From positions 11,463,777 through 11,527,776 of the forward strand of contig NW_024881303.1 of the NCBI RefSeq assembly GCF_018691265.1: a stretch of 64,000 nt of DNA, read 5' to 3'. This DNA is from Tyto alba (taxonomy: Eukaryota; Chordata; Aves; Strigiformes; Tytonidae). The translations under genes and the position numbers were made by a program. A model generated the notes under the pieces. It made no database searches and was not told where the DNA came from. It worked only from the letters and a program-made list of their open reading frames with translations. Positions 25,301-37,990 of the stretch are shown in pieces. The stretch's first letter is position 1, and each line of letters opens with the position of its first letter.

Positions 25301-28300
25301 ACACAGCAGACTTTTTCCTTTTTACGTATAGGTGCATTAGGCAACTCTCTCTTTTTTTGTATTTAAACCAGAAATAATCCATACCAGTCTTAGAAAATAA
25401 AACAATAAATTCTAATGTACACCATAAAAGTAAATCCAAGCAGAAGGTGGATATCACTTCTAAAATGAAAACCTAACAAACAAGCCATTTCTTTATCTAC
25501 TAAAGCCCAACATGCAACTTAGTAGGTAGGGCTCCTCAGCTGATGGCTAGACTTTCATCAGACTTCTCATTTGAAAATCAAGACAATAAATTGTATCAGA
25601 GTTCATCTTATCCAGGGAATGTGCACCAGTAACTTACTAGGGTTAGTGCAAATGAACCTATGGATTTTGTCTTTATCCATACTAATTCAAGCTAAAATGA
25701 GTGACTAAAGACAAAGCAAATCAAAACCAGCTACACCATTCTATTTACAGAATTAACTGCTGTTCTCTAATAATCAACTGTGTTTCCAGTAGCTTCAAGT
25801 TTGCAGGAACTGTTTGTTATTTCCCACTCAATTCTCATCTTCACAGTAACAGTCAGTTGATTCTAAATACTGGTTGGTGAAATCAAAGTGTGTGGCTTGC
25901 AGAATATCAGTTCTATCAGCACATGATCTGTGGGAAGTTAAAAATGACCCAGCCACGTAGGCTTTGGTGTGTCAGCACATACGCAAATTCAAACCTGCGC
26001 AATTAGCAAAACTGAAGCCTTTCCACATCACAGCTGTTCACACCTGGGCAGTGTCTCTTCCCAGGCTGGTTTCATGTAGTCCCAAAGTTAGGCTGGAAAG
26101 AGGACAGTGCTAGAAGCACTTGAATTGACCATCCATGGCCAAGACAGTGTACCCCACCTAGATGAAAAGGAAGATCCCCTCCAGCAGCTCCTTGAGCCTT
26201 GACGTAAGAAGGGGCAGAACTACACTTTAGCCTGATCACCTGGCACGCTGCAATCCTTTTCATATCTTCTCTTCAGTCACTGCTCACTACAAAACAAGAT
26301 TCACCTGGAAGGGAGGAGCTCATCTGTTCCAATTTAGACACCTGAAAGGCAGTTGCCTCTGTAAGAGATGACACTATTCCTACAGTGATTCCTCTCATCC
26401 TCAAATAAGTTTAAGGTTTTGATTTTCTTGTGCACTTATTCCTCACCCCTCTACCCACTCAGATCTGTGTCTGCTCAGAGCACGCAAAGGCTCCTGCCAG
26501 GGACATGTGTTTGCCATCCCTCAGGTGGAACCAGGAAAGGGCTGGTGCTTGCTCAGGTCCTACCCCAGTGTGGGTCAAGATGGCACTGAGGTGCCTCGGG
26601 ACTTAGGAAACGCTTCCACATGAGACAGTATAGGCAAAGCCTAAGAGAGAGGGAATAAGACATCCTCTGGTAATGCTTCATCTTGCCAGGTAGGCGAGAT
26701 GAGTAAATGTGTATCAGTATATAGAAAGATCCAACACTACATTACTTTTGCAGTGATTCCCCAGAAAAATTGCAAAGGGAGGACACAGTTGATATTTTTG
26801 TTCTTTTCCCTCTGGAATTTCCTTATCAAGAATCAGCAGTGGGAGCCAATCCAATGGTGTTTTTTCTTATAATTAACATTTCACAATATGTCCCAGCGTG
26901 AATTCGTCTTGTTCAGTGTTAACTATAACACACTTCATATTAGCTAGAATACAGACAGCAATGTCATCAGGTTCTTTGTTGATGATTTTTCCTGACAGCA
27001 GAGGACATCGGTCCAGACAGAGCATTTCACTGTGACATTGGCAGCACTAATATGATATGTTTTACAGATAATATATTTATAAAGAAAAATTTGGTGTGCT
27101 TGAGTTGCTTTCTATTCATATAGCACTTGGGCATGTGACTTAAGCACATATGCCTTCTGTGGTTCAAAGAAAAACCCTCATTAAGTTCCATGTGTAATGG
27201 CCTCACAAGGTATGTGAGTAATAGGCATGAAACCTGTTCAGATATGCTGGCACAATGATTTAGGTTTTTTTTTTCCTGCAGCATGCATTGCCTTGCCTCA
27301 CAACAATTTATTCAAAATATCCATTAATTCAGAGGAAAAAATCACAAGTGGAATGAAAAATAAACAGCCTAAAATCCCACTGGTGCTAATAAAGCCAAAG
27401 CACAAAGCAGCAAACCCTGCATGACCTATATGGCCAACCGCTCCCACAGAGTGAAAAAAGTGAAAGTAACAAGGGCTTGATCCAAATACTGTAGGTTCTT
27501 CTTCACAACCATCCAACTGGATGTTTGCTTAACTCCACAGCTAAATAAGGACTGGGCATCAGTAACATCTCAGATTTTCATCTCATGTACCAGTTCACGC
27601 TCAGGTTAAATCCCCTTAGCTCAAATCTCTACAACAAGCACACCATGCCACAAAAGACAGAGGAGGATTCCAGCAAAGCCTTTGACTCTCTACCTCTCAC
27701 GGATGAAAGCACAGGGTGGGAGGTGGGAGAGAGAACCTATCCTGCACAATATTAATCTTCTTCACTGTGAAAGGTGTGACATTATAGCTCAACAAGAACA
27801 ATACAGAGTAACACAGGACACTAAAAGCAGGATTCTCATTCAGCAGTCTCAAAACAGCAGAACAATCAGGGTCTGATTTCACGAACACCAGCTCACCAGC
27901 AAAAAGCAGCAGGAAAAGGCTGAATTTGCAAGTAGTCGGGGCAGCATATTGAAATGCTTTATATTCCTGAGCAGTATCTAAACATCTTAAAGACAAGAGC
28001 ATAGGTAAGTGCACATAGGCGGAGCAACAGTGAGCTTCATTTTCTTCCAAGAGTAGCTCCAAGCACTGAGCAAGGCAAAGTGATATTTTGTGTTTGGGCT
28101 ACATGTTTTAATACATGGGTACTGAACCACAAGATGTCCTGATTTAATGGGGAATTAAATCAGTACAAGCTTTTGCATTTAAACTTTTAAGTTTATTATT
28201 ACCTACTGATCCATTATTTACTCAGACTTTGCAAGACAGCGTAAGCAGCAGTAGCACCCCTTCTAAGTGATGACACCAAAGCATTTTCTTTTTAAGAGTC

Positions 28301-29479
28301 TGAAAAACAGTGAAAGAAATCAACAGGAACTCTCTTGCCAGATATTCAATGCTTGACTCCTTGTTCCATCGTATAAAATGGATTGTGCTAAAAGAAGGAA
28401 TGCAAAACAAGTATCCTTTTCTATACTGGCACTGGAATACTTAAAAGCTACACAATTTTCTGGGTGCTTGCTCCCACTCCACAATCTGATTTGTATTTTG
28501 GAACCACAGATCTTACCCAACTAAAATGAAATAAAACAAAACAAAATAAATCTACTAAGTTGTCTAAAGTGAGTTTACAATTCCATGTTATTTTGCACAG
28601 ATTTTTTTTTTTTAGGGTTTTTCTAGCTTTTGAGGTATACTGTTACCATTATATGGAATTTCTCTTGGCTTAGCAGAGCATACTGGTTAGAACCTTACTT
28701 CTCAAAATGATCATCATGATTTTCAAAGGAAACAAGGACCCATAGTGCACAATTCATGCTAGATCAAAGTGACAACATGTATTCCAAACTCTTCCTAGGC
28801 CACAGCATTGGCACTACTTATTTACAAGTACTTCTGTATTCAATGGAGTCTTCAGTGAAGACATGGATCTAGATGTACTCCACAATGCCTACGCGTGTTT
28901 TGTTCTTCTGTTTTCAAAAGACAATTTGGTTGCCTCCGGTCTCTTTGCTAAGTACACCACACTGCGGGCATTCCCCTAGATACATCCAGCAGAAACTTTC
29001 CACATATGATTAAATGTAACCCAAATGTGCCTTCACAAATATGACAAGGTTCCCCTGAAGTCCATGCATTTCAAAAAACCTGTTTTGTGATCAGTATCTA
29101 AACTTTGTGACCCAGTTACTGACCCAAAAAAACACACACAAAACAAACTTCTGTGGGGGAGCAATCCTTCTCCTTGCTTGAAGGAGTGGAGTTCAGAGTT
29201 ACAAACTGTCCTTTCCACTTGAAAATATCGGTCTACAGGAGCTGAATGAGTTTTCAAATGTGAAGGAAAACTCATTTAGGAAATGGGCAGATTTCCAAAG
29301 GAACTGTCAGGAGGTGACAAGAACGTGTGGCACACAGACAGAAGTGCAACCATCGCACTGCAGAGAGGAAAACTCCCTGAACCCCACCAAGGAGCTGCTG
29401 TATCCATCAAGATCGTACCAGTCAACTGGAAAACAGACCAATTGTTACCAATTTAATTACAAGCCATGTTGCTAATAGC

Positions 29480-30520
29480 ACCGTTTTCAGCTGAAGATTA
29501 TTTTGCAATTATTTTATCACCAGAAAGCATTGCATGCAAGCCCCCTCATTTTGCTAATGAGAAGGCACTGAGTCACTCAGTTTATGACAACGACAGAATT
29601 TGTTTCTTTTGTAAATGAGAAGATTTCTACCTCCCAGGTGATTCGTCTTTCCAAACAAAGAATCTGACACACATTCAGTTGCAGAGGGGGTTATATGTAT
29701 TACTATTAATGTTATGAAAATAACAGTGCATCAGAGCCTGATAAGTTTAGCTGAAAATAGTCAATAAATTATTTAGTTCACAAAATGTCATTATGTGTGG
29801 GGTTTATTTAATTGAATAGAATAATTTATGGTAAAACCTAGAAAAAAGATCAATGCAGATGGCTTGTGAGAATGATTGAGTTTCAGTGAAGGCAATTTGA
29901 TTTTTATCCCTCATTATAATAATGTTAATGGGAAAGCATCAACTTTGGTAAAAATCAATATTTGATGAGTGCCTAGGCCATGAATTTTAACTAGAGGTAG
30001 AACTGAGGTAGGAATATGTGTAAATAATTAATAACTTCCATACCCTGAACAAATAACTGTTTTGTTTTGGAACAAATGCCTATCATCCAGAGATCCTTCT
30101 GTTCTCATAAAAGATAATTTAGTAATGAGTGTTTGGTTTTAATTTTTTTTTTTTTTAATTGACAAATGATCCTTAAAGGGCTCTTACAATATATTTAATA
30201 AAAGGCTTTTCCAGGCAACAGAAGGCTAAAAAAACACAAAAATCTTAATTTTCTGAGTGAATTCTCATTTTTCCCTTTTTAATTTACACTCGAATATTCT
30301 CCACTTTGCCATCAACAGCTATGATGGCTAGAGATGAAATAAATTTAAAAAAATACACGTTTCATGAAAAAATAAAATTGTAAATTAAATCTTTCCACAA
30401 CTTTGTATATGGACTTGCAGCTGTCAGAGCTGTGCTATAAAAGCAACCCATAAAATCTATTTAAAGAACAATCTTACTGTGAAACACTAGCCATGCAAGA
30501 TTATCTGTGATTTTTTTAAA
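29480..30520. promoter_or_regulatory. Candidate conserved non-coding block (composition only)
   Basis: This kilobase is very AT-rich and largely free of recognisable repeats. It carries many homeodomain-like cores (TTGCAATTATT, GCTAATGAG, TTTAATTGAATAG, ATAATGTTAATGG) and one AP-1-type site, CTGAGTCACTCAG, at about 29568-29580 that is symmetric around a central C. One T-run interrupts it at about 30143-30157. Composition like this is common in developmental enhancers within gene deserts, but is also common in plain AT-rich DNA. Conservation was not tested, so the regulatory label is an inference. Confidence 0.25.
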
Positions 30521-33500
30521 AGAAAGCATGATGGAGTTGGTGTGAATGTAGTGTATATCTTTATTTTTGCTGTGTAAAATATTTCCCCCCTCAATCAGAA
30601 ATGAAAAACCATCTCAGACTCTTCTAATGAACACTTTTTATCACTGGAAGGTGCAAGAAAAGATAGCTTAGTGTGGCATCTTGGTTCCCTTCTCCCCAGC
30701 ATACTGGGAAACCTCCTCCCCCAGTGATACTGCACAGCATTTCTGCACTCACATAGATTCCCTTACACCATACTCCATTAGCTCACACAAATAAAATGGC
30801 TCATCATGTCAAGCAAGCATACATGTACCATCGTAAAGGAGAAAAATGTCTAATTAGTCCCTATTAACAACACAAGGCTCTTCAATTTCTTTTTCACAGA
30901 TGCAGAGGCACAGGGTAGAAACTGAACACCCAACCTCTGCCTGAAGTGGTTAGAGCCCCTCAGGTGGTACCACAGGCAACATACACCTCCACACTCATGA
31001 AACAGTGAGAAAAACAATGCAGACTGACAGCTGGTGGAAAGAGGACCTCTAAGAAGGAAGCACCAGGTTAAAACAGACTTGAATTCCTACCGTGACTGGT
31101 TTATTGAATTACACAGTTTGCCTTTTTGCCCTTTTTTTTTTTTTTTTAAATCTACAGCAGACAATACTGCTTGACAGATCATACATGTGCATGTAATTTC
31201 ATGGGTCACACACTATTGGTATTCATGAGACTCACTGCACCTTCCATTGGATCCAGGGCTAGAGACTGTCATGAAGAAAACTGATGTCTTTCAGTAGCAT
31301 TCCAGCAAAGTAACAATTTGCTTGACCTAAGAATTCAACAGGTCACTGATTTTTTTTCCATTAAATCTTTGGCTCAGGCTGAAAACACTGACTGCAGTTT
31401 TCAAAATGTCGTATTAACATCAATTTGTGCAACAGATTACAGAACAGAAAGACACTGAGAGATAACAGAAGATGGAAACCCTACACTCTAGAAATAAGGT
31501 TGTGAGGCATATTGCTGTCTTTGCACCTGAATTTATGTAAGACTCTGCTATTTAATGTACTTTGGAAATGTGTATAGTCAACCTGTTAAAGTTTCCTCTT
31601 ATCACAGAGAAACATCCCATACATGGGCTTGAAAGGAAGCATTCCTCACAGCAGGGATTATAGGTTAGAATAATAAAGCAACTTCCTGCAAGGCTTGTGA
31701 ATCTTCTGTTCCATGCTCTGAGCCTTGTGGATATCATCTGCTTTTAACATTTACTTTTAACATGAGATCCCTTTTAACATTCATTTCTCAGCTCAAACTT
31801 CCTTGCCATTTGTAGCAACAACCAATATGGGATTAATGCAGGTACCATGACATTTAGAAGTATAAATTAATTAAGGACCGGTCTTGCTATGCAGGCAATG
31901 ACACAGATAATAACTCTGGTAAACCTTATATTATGTCCTCAACTAATTTTCTTTGTTTATTCCCACCATCCTCCTGGCTGCACGGACTGTCACTCCATTT
32001 AAAGCAGTCTTTTCTTGTGCTGAATGTTTTCTTACCCTGTAAGCAGAGCTCTGCGGGCCACTGGTTGAGGAAAGGTTCAAACTCCAGGCAAGGTAATTCC
32101 CTCAGCCAAAGCATGCACTCATTTACATGAGATTACACTCCAAGCCACTCCACAAAAATCAATTCACACCTCTGTTACTCACCACAGAGTTGCATCAAGA
32201 AGTGACAAAATTTAAGTGATGGGAAACTGAAGTAAAATTCATCCCTGAATTTATACTTATATTGAATCAGACAAGGTCCGAAGCCAAGTTTCCTAGAAAA
32301 ATGTCCATTTCTTTTTAGAGCCATTAAATAGAAAGGAAGGGATGGGCTACAGATACTTTAACCAGATTTAGCTCAAGAATTCAATTACTGTAAATCAGCT
32401 GGGACACCACAAAGGTTATTCTTTATCTTACCTAAAGCTGGTAGCATCATCCAAACAACACAGAATAATCCTGAGTGTGTGGAGGGAAGGAGTATATTTT
32501 GGGAAAAAAAAAAAAAAAAAACACTCTAGTATTTATGCTTATCTTGGAAAGAGAAAATCTGAGCAAGCTCAGGGGGTCCTCCGCCTCCTCTCTCATCTGC
32601 TGCTGTGCCCCAGGTACATCCTTTCCAGTGCCCTGCCAAACGGGCTTGCTGGAGCTTTTCTTCTGCAGCTCTGAGTCTGTGGGAAGCAGGAATACTGGTG
32701 TGCCTTGACTCATACGGCACTTCCACTTTGTTTTCTTGCCAAAAATATTGAGGAAGTCAGTGGTACAGGATGGCCTGCAGAAACTTATCTAGGAAGTTTT
32801 CTTGCTCCTTCATGATTTTACACCCCCTTTAATTTTTTGATCCTTAAAGACAGTAACACCAGTTGTAAATCACTGTAACAAAGTACAAAATAAATCTTTC
32901 TTGACCAGTTTTCCTCCAAGTCCCAAACTTTTGCAAGTTTTCAGTGGCAAAAATGACAGCAAGAGGCCTTTGCCAGAGGAATCCCAGGGCAGCAGAATAT
33001 TGAACCCAGGCTTGAAATGTTTCACCTCTGAGCAAACACAAGCAGAGGGAAGGATACACTGTGTTCAAAGCATAAAATTCAGTCATCACTCTGTCCCAGA
33101 AATGTTCAGGGAAATGTCTGAAATATCCAGGGTTGTATGCAGCCATAAGAAGGAGGGTAAACAAGTCCACATAGCAATGTACATTCTCATCAAGACTTGA
33201 GATAACTCTCCAAGAGTTTAATCATGCAGTGCTACAACACTGCAAAATTTAGATATAGACTCAAAAACAACCACCTGAAGTAAACCCTAACTCATTACCA
33301 GGGCCATTATCAGATCTGGGATGTCTGAGGGCTATGTAACCCACTTATCATCAGCCCTGAGTCAAGCACAAGTCAGCCAGAGCAGAGCATCCGACCACTG
33401 AACGTGCTGCCTTGGACCAGCTGGCAAAGCCCAAATATTAAGTCAGACTTGGAAAAAAATAATTGCTTCTCAAGGTTTTGTACCATCACGACACAAGTCT

Positions 33501-34399
33501 GAAAGCTGTGAACTGGTTTGAGCCTGAATTTATTGTCAGAGAAATGAGTGGAGCTTGAATCTCAGCTGAAAAATCTCCTTATGATGTTAAACACTTCTAA
33601 TTGCTCTTGCATGTGCATAGTCTCTCTCACTCTGAGCATGTTAGACATTTAATCTGTGCCAATCAACCCAGTACATGTGTCAATCACACATATATTAACA
33701 GGTTTCTTAGCTAATGAAAACTATATTGTAAACTGTCACCTCTTTCTAAAAAGTGAAGACTAAACCTATACCTTTTTACTCTGAGAATAGGACTAGAAAA
33801 CAAAACGTTAGTTCAGTTCATTCTTGTCTTAACAGTTGAGATGAGGCAAGGACAACATAGCCACAGTTAACAGAAAAGATGGCTTTTCCTACAAAAGGGT
33901 CAAAGAATTGCATTCTCCTGCATTTTGCTGCATGACTACAATGCTGATCATGAAAAGCGCAGCATTTTAACAGGAGGTCATGTATTATACAGCAGTTCCA
34001 TGAGAAGGCCTTGACCTCAGGCTTCTTCTATTGGAAGGTGTACTCCACCACATCCATTGCAACTTTTCAGGAGATTGTTAAGCTAAAGTGGTTCCTAATT
34101 CATACTGAAGTCAGGATTCCCTTTTGTTATAAGAAAAATTAGACCTCAGGGCAGATATTCAAAAGCACTGCTTCAAGCCAAGGAAGACTCTTGCAGGCTA
34201 TGGTTCAGTTTCTTCTTGTAAAGGTCTCCAAAAAGCATTTCTTTCTCTCTATTGCCTGTAGAAGGGAGCCTACGACAGAAAGTTCTCCTGCACATTGTCT
34301 TTTATAAATACATTACTAATTCCACAGAGACCGGACTTTTGAAATTCCTATTAATGCCTACATAGGTTTAGAAATACGTCCAAAACACATTTTCTCAAC
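30521..34399. other. Unannotated AT-rich DNA
   Basis: No gene is recognised. A possible minus-strand MIR scrap near 30895-30965 is too weak to call. T and A homopolymers occur at 31132-31147 and 32504-32521. Three near-repeats of CTTTTAACAT lie at about 31741-31785. Open frames up to 108 codons lack motifs. Confidence 0.65.
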
Positions 34400-34740
34400 T
34401 GTTGTCCAACACACGTTTAGTGCATTGGCTTCATGTGCCATTATTAATTAACTTACCACCCTGTTTGGAAGCTCTCCAAGCAATTGGAAATGGGGCTACA
34501 AATTCTGATCTGCTTAAGTCTGCAAACTTCAAGTCTCAGAAGGATTTAACTGCTAAGATTTTAATAATCTTATTAATAACCCATGATGAATTTATGCCCA
34601 TTAATCCAGAAGTTGCAGGAAGTACAATTAAAAATTCTGAGCACATGATACAACCTGAATATATTAATCAAGCACCCATTACGATCACTGGTCACAGCAT
34701 CAATCATATAAGATGAAATATGCATCATAAACAGCTTTAA
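34400..34740. promoter_or_regulatory. TAAT/ATTA-dense block, candidate enhancer-like element
   Basis: At least twelve TAAT/ATTA cores fall in about 340 bp, in words such as ATTATTAATTAAC (about 34440), TTAATAATCTTATTAATAAC (34561-34580), CCATTAATCC (34599), ACAATTAAAA (34625) and ATATTAATCAAG (34661). There is no homopolymer or repeat to explain them. Clusters of this kind are typical of homeodomain-bound conserved enhancers. The block also holds a 104-codon plus-strand open frame (34402-34716) that looks non-coding. Conservation is untested. Confidence 0.25.
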
Positions 34741-37700
34741 AAAATTCAGATATCCAGGAAAAAAAAATCCCTCAGAAAAAGCCTCAGGAGATAGTTTATT
34801 GTACAAATAAAACTCCTGCAAATCACTGATGTTTTTCTACTAAACATAAAAACTTAATCAGTGTATGATTTCTAATTTTTATATTGAACTTTGCATAGAT
34901 TTCTTACCAAGAAATTTCCTAGGGAAATTTCATAACCTCACACCTTCCCCATTTCCCTTTTTCTTTACAGTGATTTTTAAAATGTATCCTTACTGATGAT
35001 ATAAGGGTATATTGGTTTTTGTTTTTTCTTCTCCTTTTTTCTTTTTTTATCAACTCCATATAATGTTTCTTACAACTAGCCTAGAAAAAAGTCTGGGCAT
35101 ATACCAAGACATAATCTAAATCACAGATCTCTTAAGAGTAATGCCATACTTTACCTCAAGCAATACCACATGCAAAAGTGGACATCTGATTGACAACCAT
35201 ATTAATTTTTAATGCCAGTATTTGCAGTTTTAGCTCTTGCACAAGACATTTTGATTATAATATACTGTTCAGTAAAGGCACTTGTCACTCAAAAAGACAG
35301 AAAAACACACAAAAAAGATTAAGTAGGTATACTGAGAATACAGAGAAGTGAAAAGAAAGCACCAACACTTCATCTCCCAATATGGATCACCACAGAGGCC
35401 AGGCTGTGGAACTGAGCTGGCAAAAAAAATACAGTGCCATTCAGAGAACAGCAATGCCTATTTGTTCAAATAAAAAAACAAAAACACAAGAAGAGAATTA
35501 TGCAGGAATACAGCTGTGACAATGGTCACCAGCCCTTTTTCTTTAAGCCTTGTTTTTCTGTAAATGACACTTCAAGCAGGCTGTAATGTTCTAATAAGTA
35601 CATTTCACATTGCATAGACTGTATTTTATGAAGTATAGACTGTATACACACACGCAATTTTCACATATTTGTCAATTTTATACTTTGCGATAGCTTCACA
35701 TAATCATCTTAGTTGAGATTTTCAAAGGCAGCTTGAAGATCACAGTCTTAATATGCTGATGTGATTTGCTTTTTGGTTCTCTCAGTGTATGTTTTATATA
35801 AAAAGTTGTGGAAAGCCTTACCAGTTTGCATGCTGCAAGGTCAAGAAACACTTAAGTATGCAAGTGCAGGAGGTAATAATGCCCTCAGCTCACTTCCCTA
35901 CAAGTATTAATTAATATAGTGAATTTTTTTTTGGTTTTGCCAGAGAAGTTGCAAGATCTTATGAACAGATAGAAATTAAAGAAGCAACAACAATTCTCAC
36001 TCAGCCTCTTCACACCTGCATTACACTGTACCATAGACTAAAGCACTATAGCTCTACTCACTCCATTCAAATTGCTTGCAGCCAATGACCCACTTAAAGC
36101 ATTTTACACTATTGCTTTTAGAATAACTCTCCCAAATCAGACCTGTTCTGCTGCAGATAGGCTTTTGTGTTGAAAGGCACTTTCTGAAGTAGTATTTATC
36201 AAAACCCAAACAAATTATAGGACAATCTAATCAAAACACTGAAATGACTGCCTGATTGTATTTTAAAAATCATAACCTAATTAGAACCAAATTGATTTTT
36301 CCGTTAGCATGAAATTAAAACTAATTTCCCTGCACAATATTTACTCTAATATTCCCCAGATGTAAATACAGTCTCATAAAACATTTCATAAAAAAGGTTT
36401 TATAATTGTTTCCTGATTTTTTTCATTACATCATCAATTTTATTTATCTTTTTAAACTATCCTTCTTCTTGTCTCTCTGGAAAATATATTAATGAAGGGA
36501 GAGATGATGAAACATCCCTGAAATTCTTTAACTGCTCAGATACCATGGGCAGATAAAGAGGTATTTTTCAGAGGATCTAGTCTTTCATTTCCTTTCCTAG
36601 CCAAACCTGCTCCTGAGATGACTTTTCCTAAATTAATGTTACACTCAGGCTGATAGACAGCAAAAGGTGGCAGACGCTCCCTGTTCAATTTCTTTTAAAG
36701 AAATGGGGTAGAAAAGTAGATTTGTCACCAAAAGAAATTCCTCTGTCATCCTCCAACATATTCACAGTTTTCTCATTCAGTGTCACGTCTACTGCCCTAG
36801 GCTCTTCCTTTCTATTTGCCACAAAAAAAGTTCCTGAATTCCTGCAGCGTATGGCAGTTTGTACATTGGGAAATTGAACAGTGAGACACTACCTCACTCT
36901 AGCACAGACACAATCAGATTTACAGGACTATAATTTCATTTGTTGTGATGGTTGCCTTAATGAGGAATGCATGTTTCTATCCAACCAGGACTATTCTTAA
37001 TGTAATATACTCTTGACCTTGAACATTTGTTGGGTCTATCTGACCAGTGGCCAACCCTAGGGAGTCTATTCTCTTTAAAGCCAAGATAATGAACAAAAAG
37101 TGCTATATAAACATCAAGGAAATTATCTAATTGCCCAAGGAAAAAAAATAATTATAGAATAGTCACCTCACAACTTTTTCAAATTTACATACCTATGTAC
37201 GGAAGCACGTTACCTTTTGCAAATAGTAAGGTGATTCCCAAGAAAGTGACTCTAATGCAACACTATCGCTGAATGTTGAATATCTTCTCAGTTCCTCTCT
37301 ATTTCAATGAAATATGCAGTGTTCAAAAGGAAAGTTAATTTGCAGAAAACTCCTGACTTACTCTTTTTTTTCAGAAGATACATTTTCTTTTGCCATTAGA
37401 GAGAAGCAGGTGCCTTCCTTTACGTATATAAACCATCAACTTGTGAATGCAGGTTTTCTCACATAAAAGGAGACCTTATTGTGTCATTTGCTCTAAGACA
37501 CAAAATAAAAACATCCCTTCTGATTAGGAGAGTTCACACATCTTCATTATAAAACTGCGATGGCATCATCTCCCACGGGAGGCCTGATGACTCAGTCAGA
37601 TAAAAGAAAGGCAACACCCTTGTGGTGGAGACACTTTTCTGTACTTGGACCCACAGGGTCTCTGGACAGGACCCAGTAAGATTTTTACAGCACAAGCATA

Positions 37701-37781
37701 AAGTTCATCAAGCAGAGAAGGTCCTTGGTCTCTCAGAGAGACGTGTCTATTTGCTGTACTACAAATAAGTAATAAATGTAG
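34741..37781. other. Unannotated AT-rich DNA
   Basis: No gene is recognised. A single inverted-repeat-like word GAGATTTTCAAAGGCAGC at about 35717-35735 could be one end of the MITE-like family seen at 2.3 kb, without its partner. The segment 36240-36500 is again rich in TAAT/ATTA words and is noted in the findings. Confidence 0.65.
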
Positions 37782-37990
37782 ACGAGGACTTGGGAACTTT
37801 GATTTCAGTTCACACCTCTGCCACAGACCTTAGGGAAATCATTTCTTTCCTCTTTGACTCAGCTCCCTGAATGTAAAATGAGGTTAATGATAGTTTTATC
37901 ATATCCTTTGTCTGATTCATCTACTCAGAATTCAAGGGGGTGGGGGAGGTCTCTCACTGTGTAATTCTACAGTAGCCACTGTAACAAGGA
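37782..37990 (+). repeat. MIR-type SINE relic with L2/CR1-like tail
   Basis: The order of matches follows an amniote MIR: GACGAGGACTTGGGAAC, a B-box-like TTTCAGTTCACACCTCTGCC, then the core ACCTTAGGGAAATCATTTC...CTTTGACTCAGCTCCC, then ATGTAAAATGAGGTTAATGA. The tail GGGGGAGGTCTCTCACTGTG and CACTGTAACAAGGA resembles the LINE-like 3' end seen in sauropsid MIR copies (GGCAGGGACTGTCTC...ACTGTAATACAA). Divergence is high, as expected for an ancient family. Confidence 0.65.

Larger units (their letters stand above)
16373..29479. other. Long unannotated stretch, no gene seen
   Basis: I see no exon, RNA gene or well-preserved repeat in this 13 kb. It contains a G-rich run GGGGCGGGGGGG at 16801-16812, T/A homopolymers (19824, 22293), a short GCT repeat at 20975, and locally higher G+C at 16.9-17.3, 20.5-20.8 and 23.4-23.6 kb that leaves some longer open frames. 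The longest, 243 codons at 23082-23813 on the plus strand, has no recognisable domain and is discussed in the findings. Another, 183 codons at 16821-17372 on the minus strand, is overlapped by open frames on both strands. Confidence 0.65.

Noticed and set aside
27259..27281. 3' splice-site look-alike (T-run, CCTGCAG)
   Set aside because: T-runs followed by CAG are frequent here; no branch point or conserved frame supports an exon.
30895..30965. Possible minus-strand MIR fragment (AGAGGCACAGGG, CTGAACACCCAACC)
   Set aside because: Only short words match and the core is missing.
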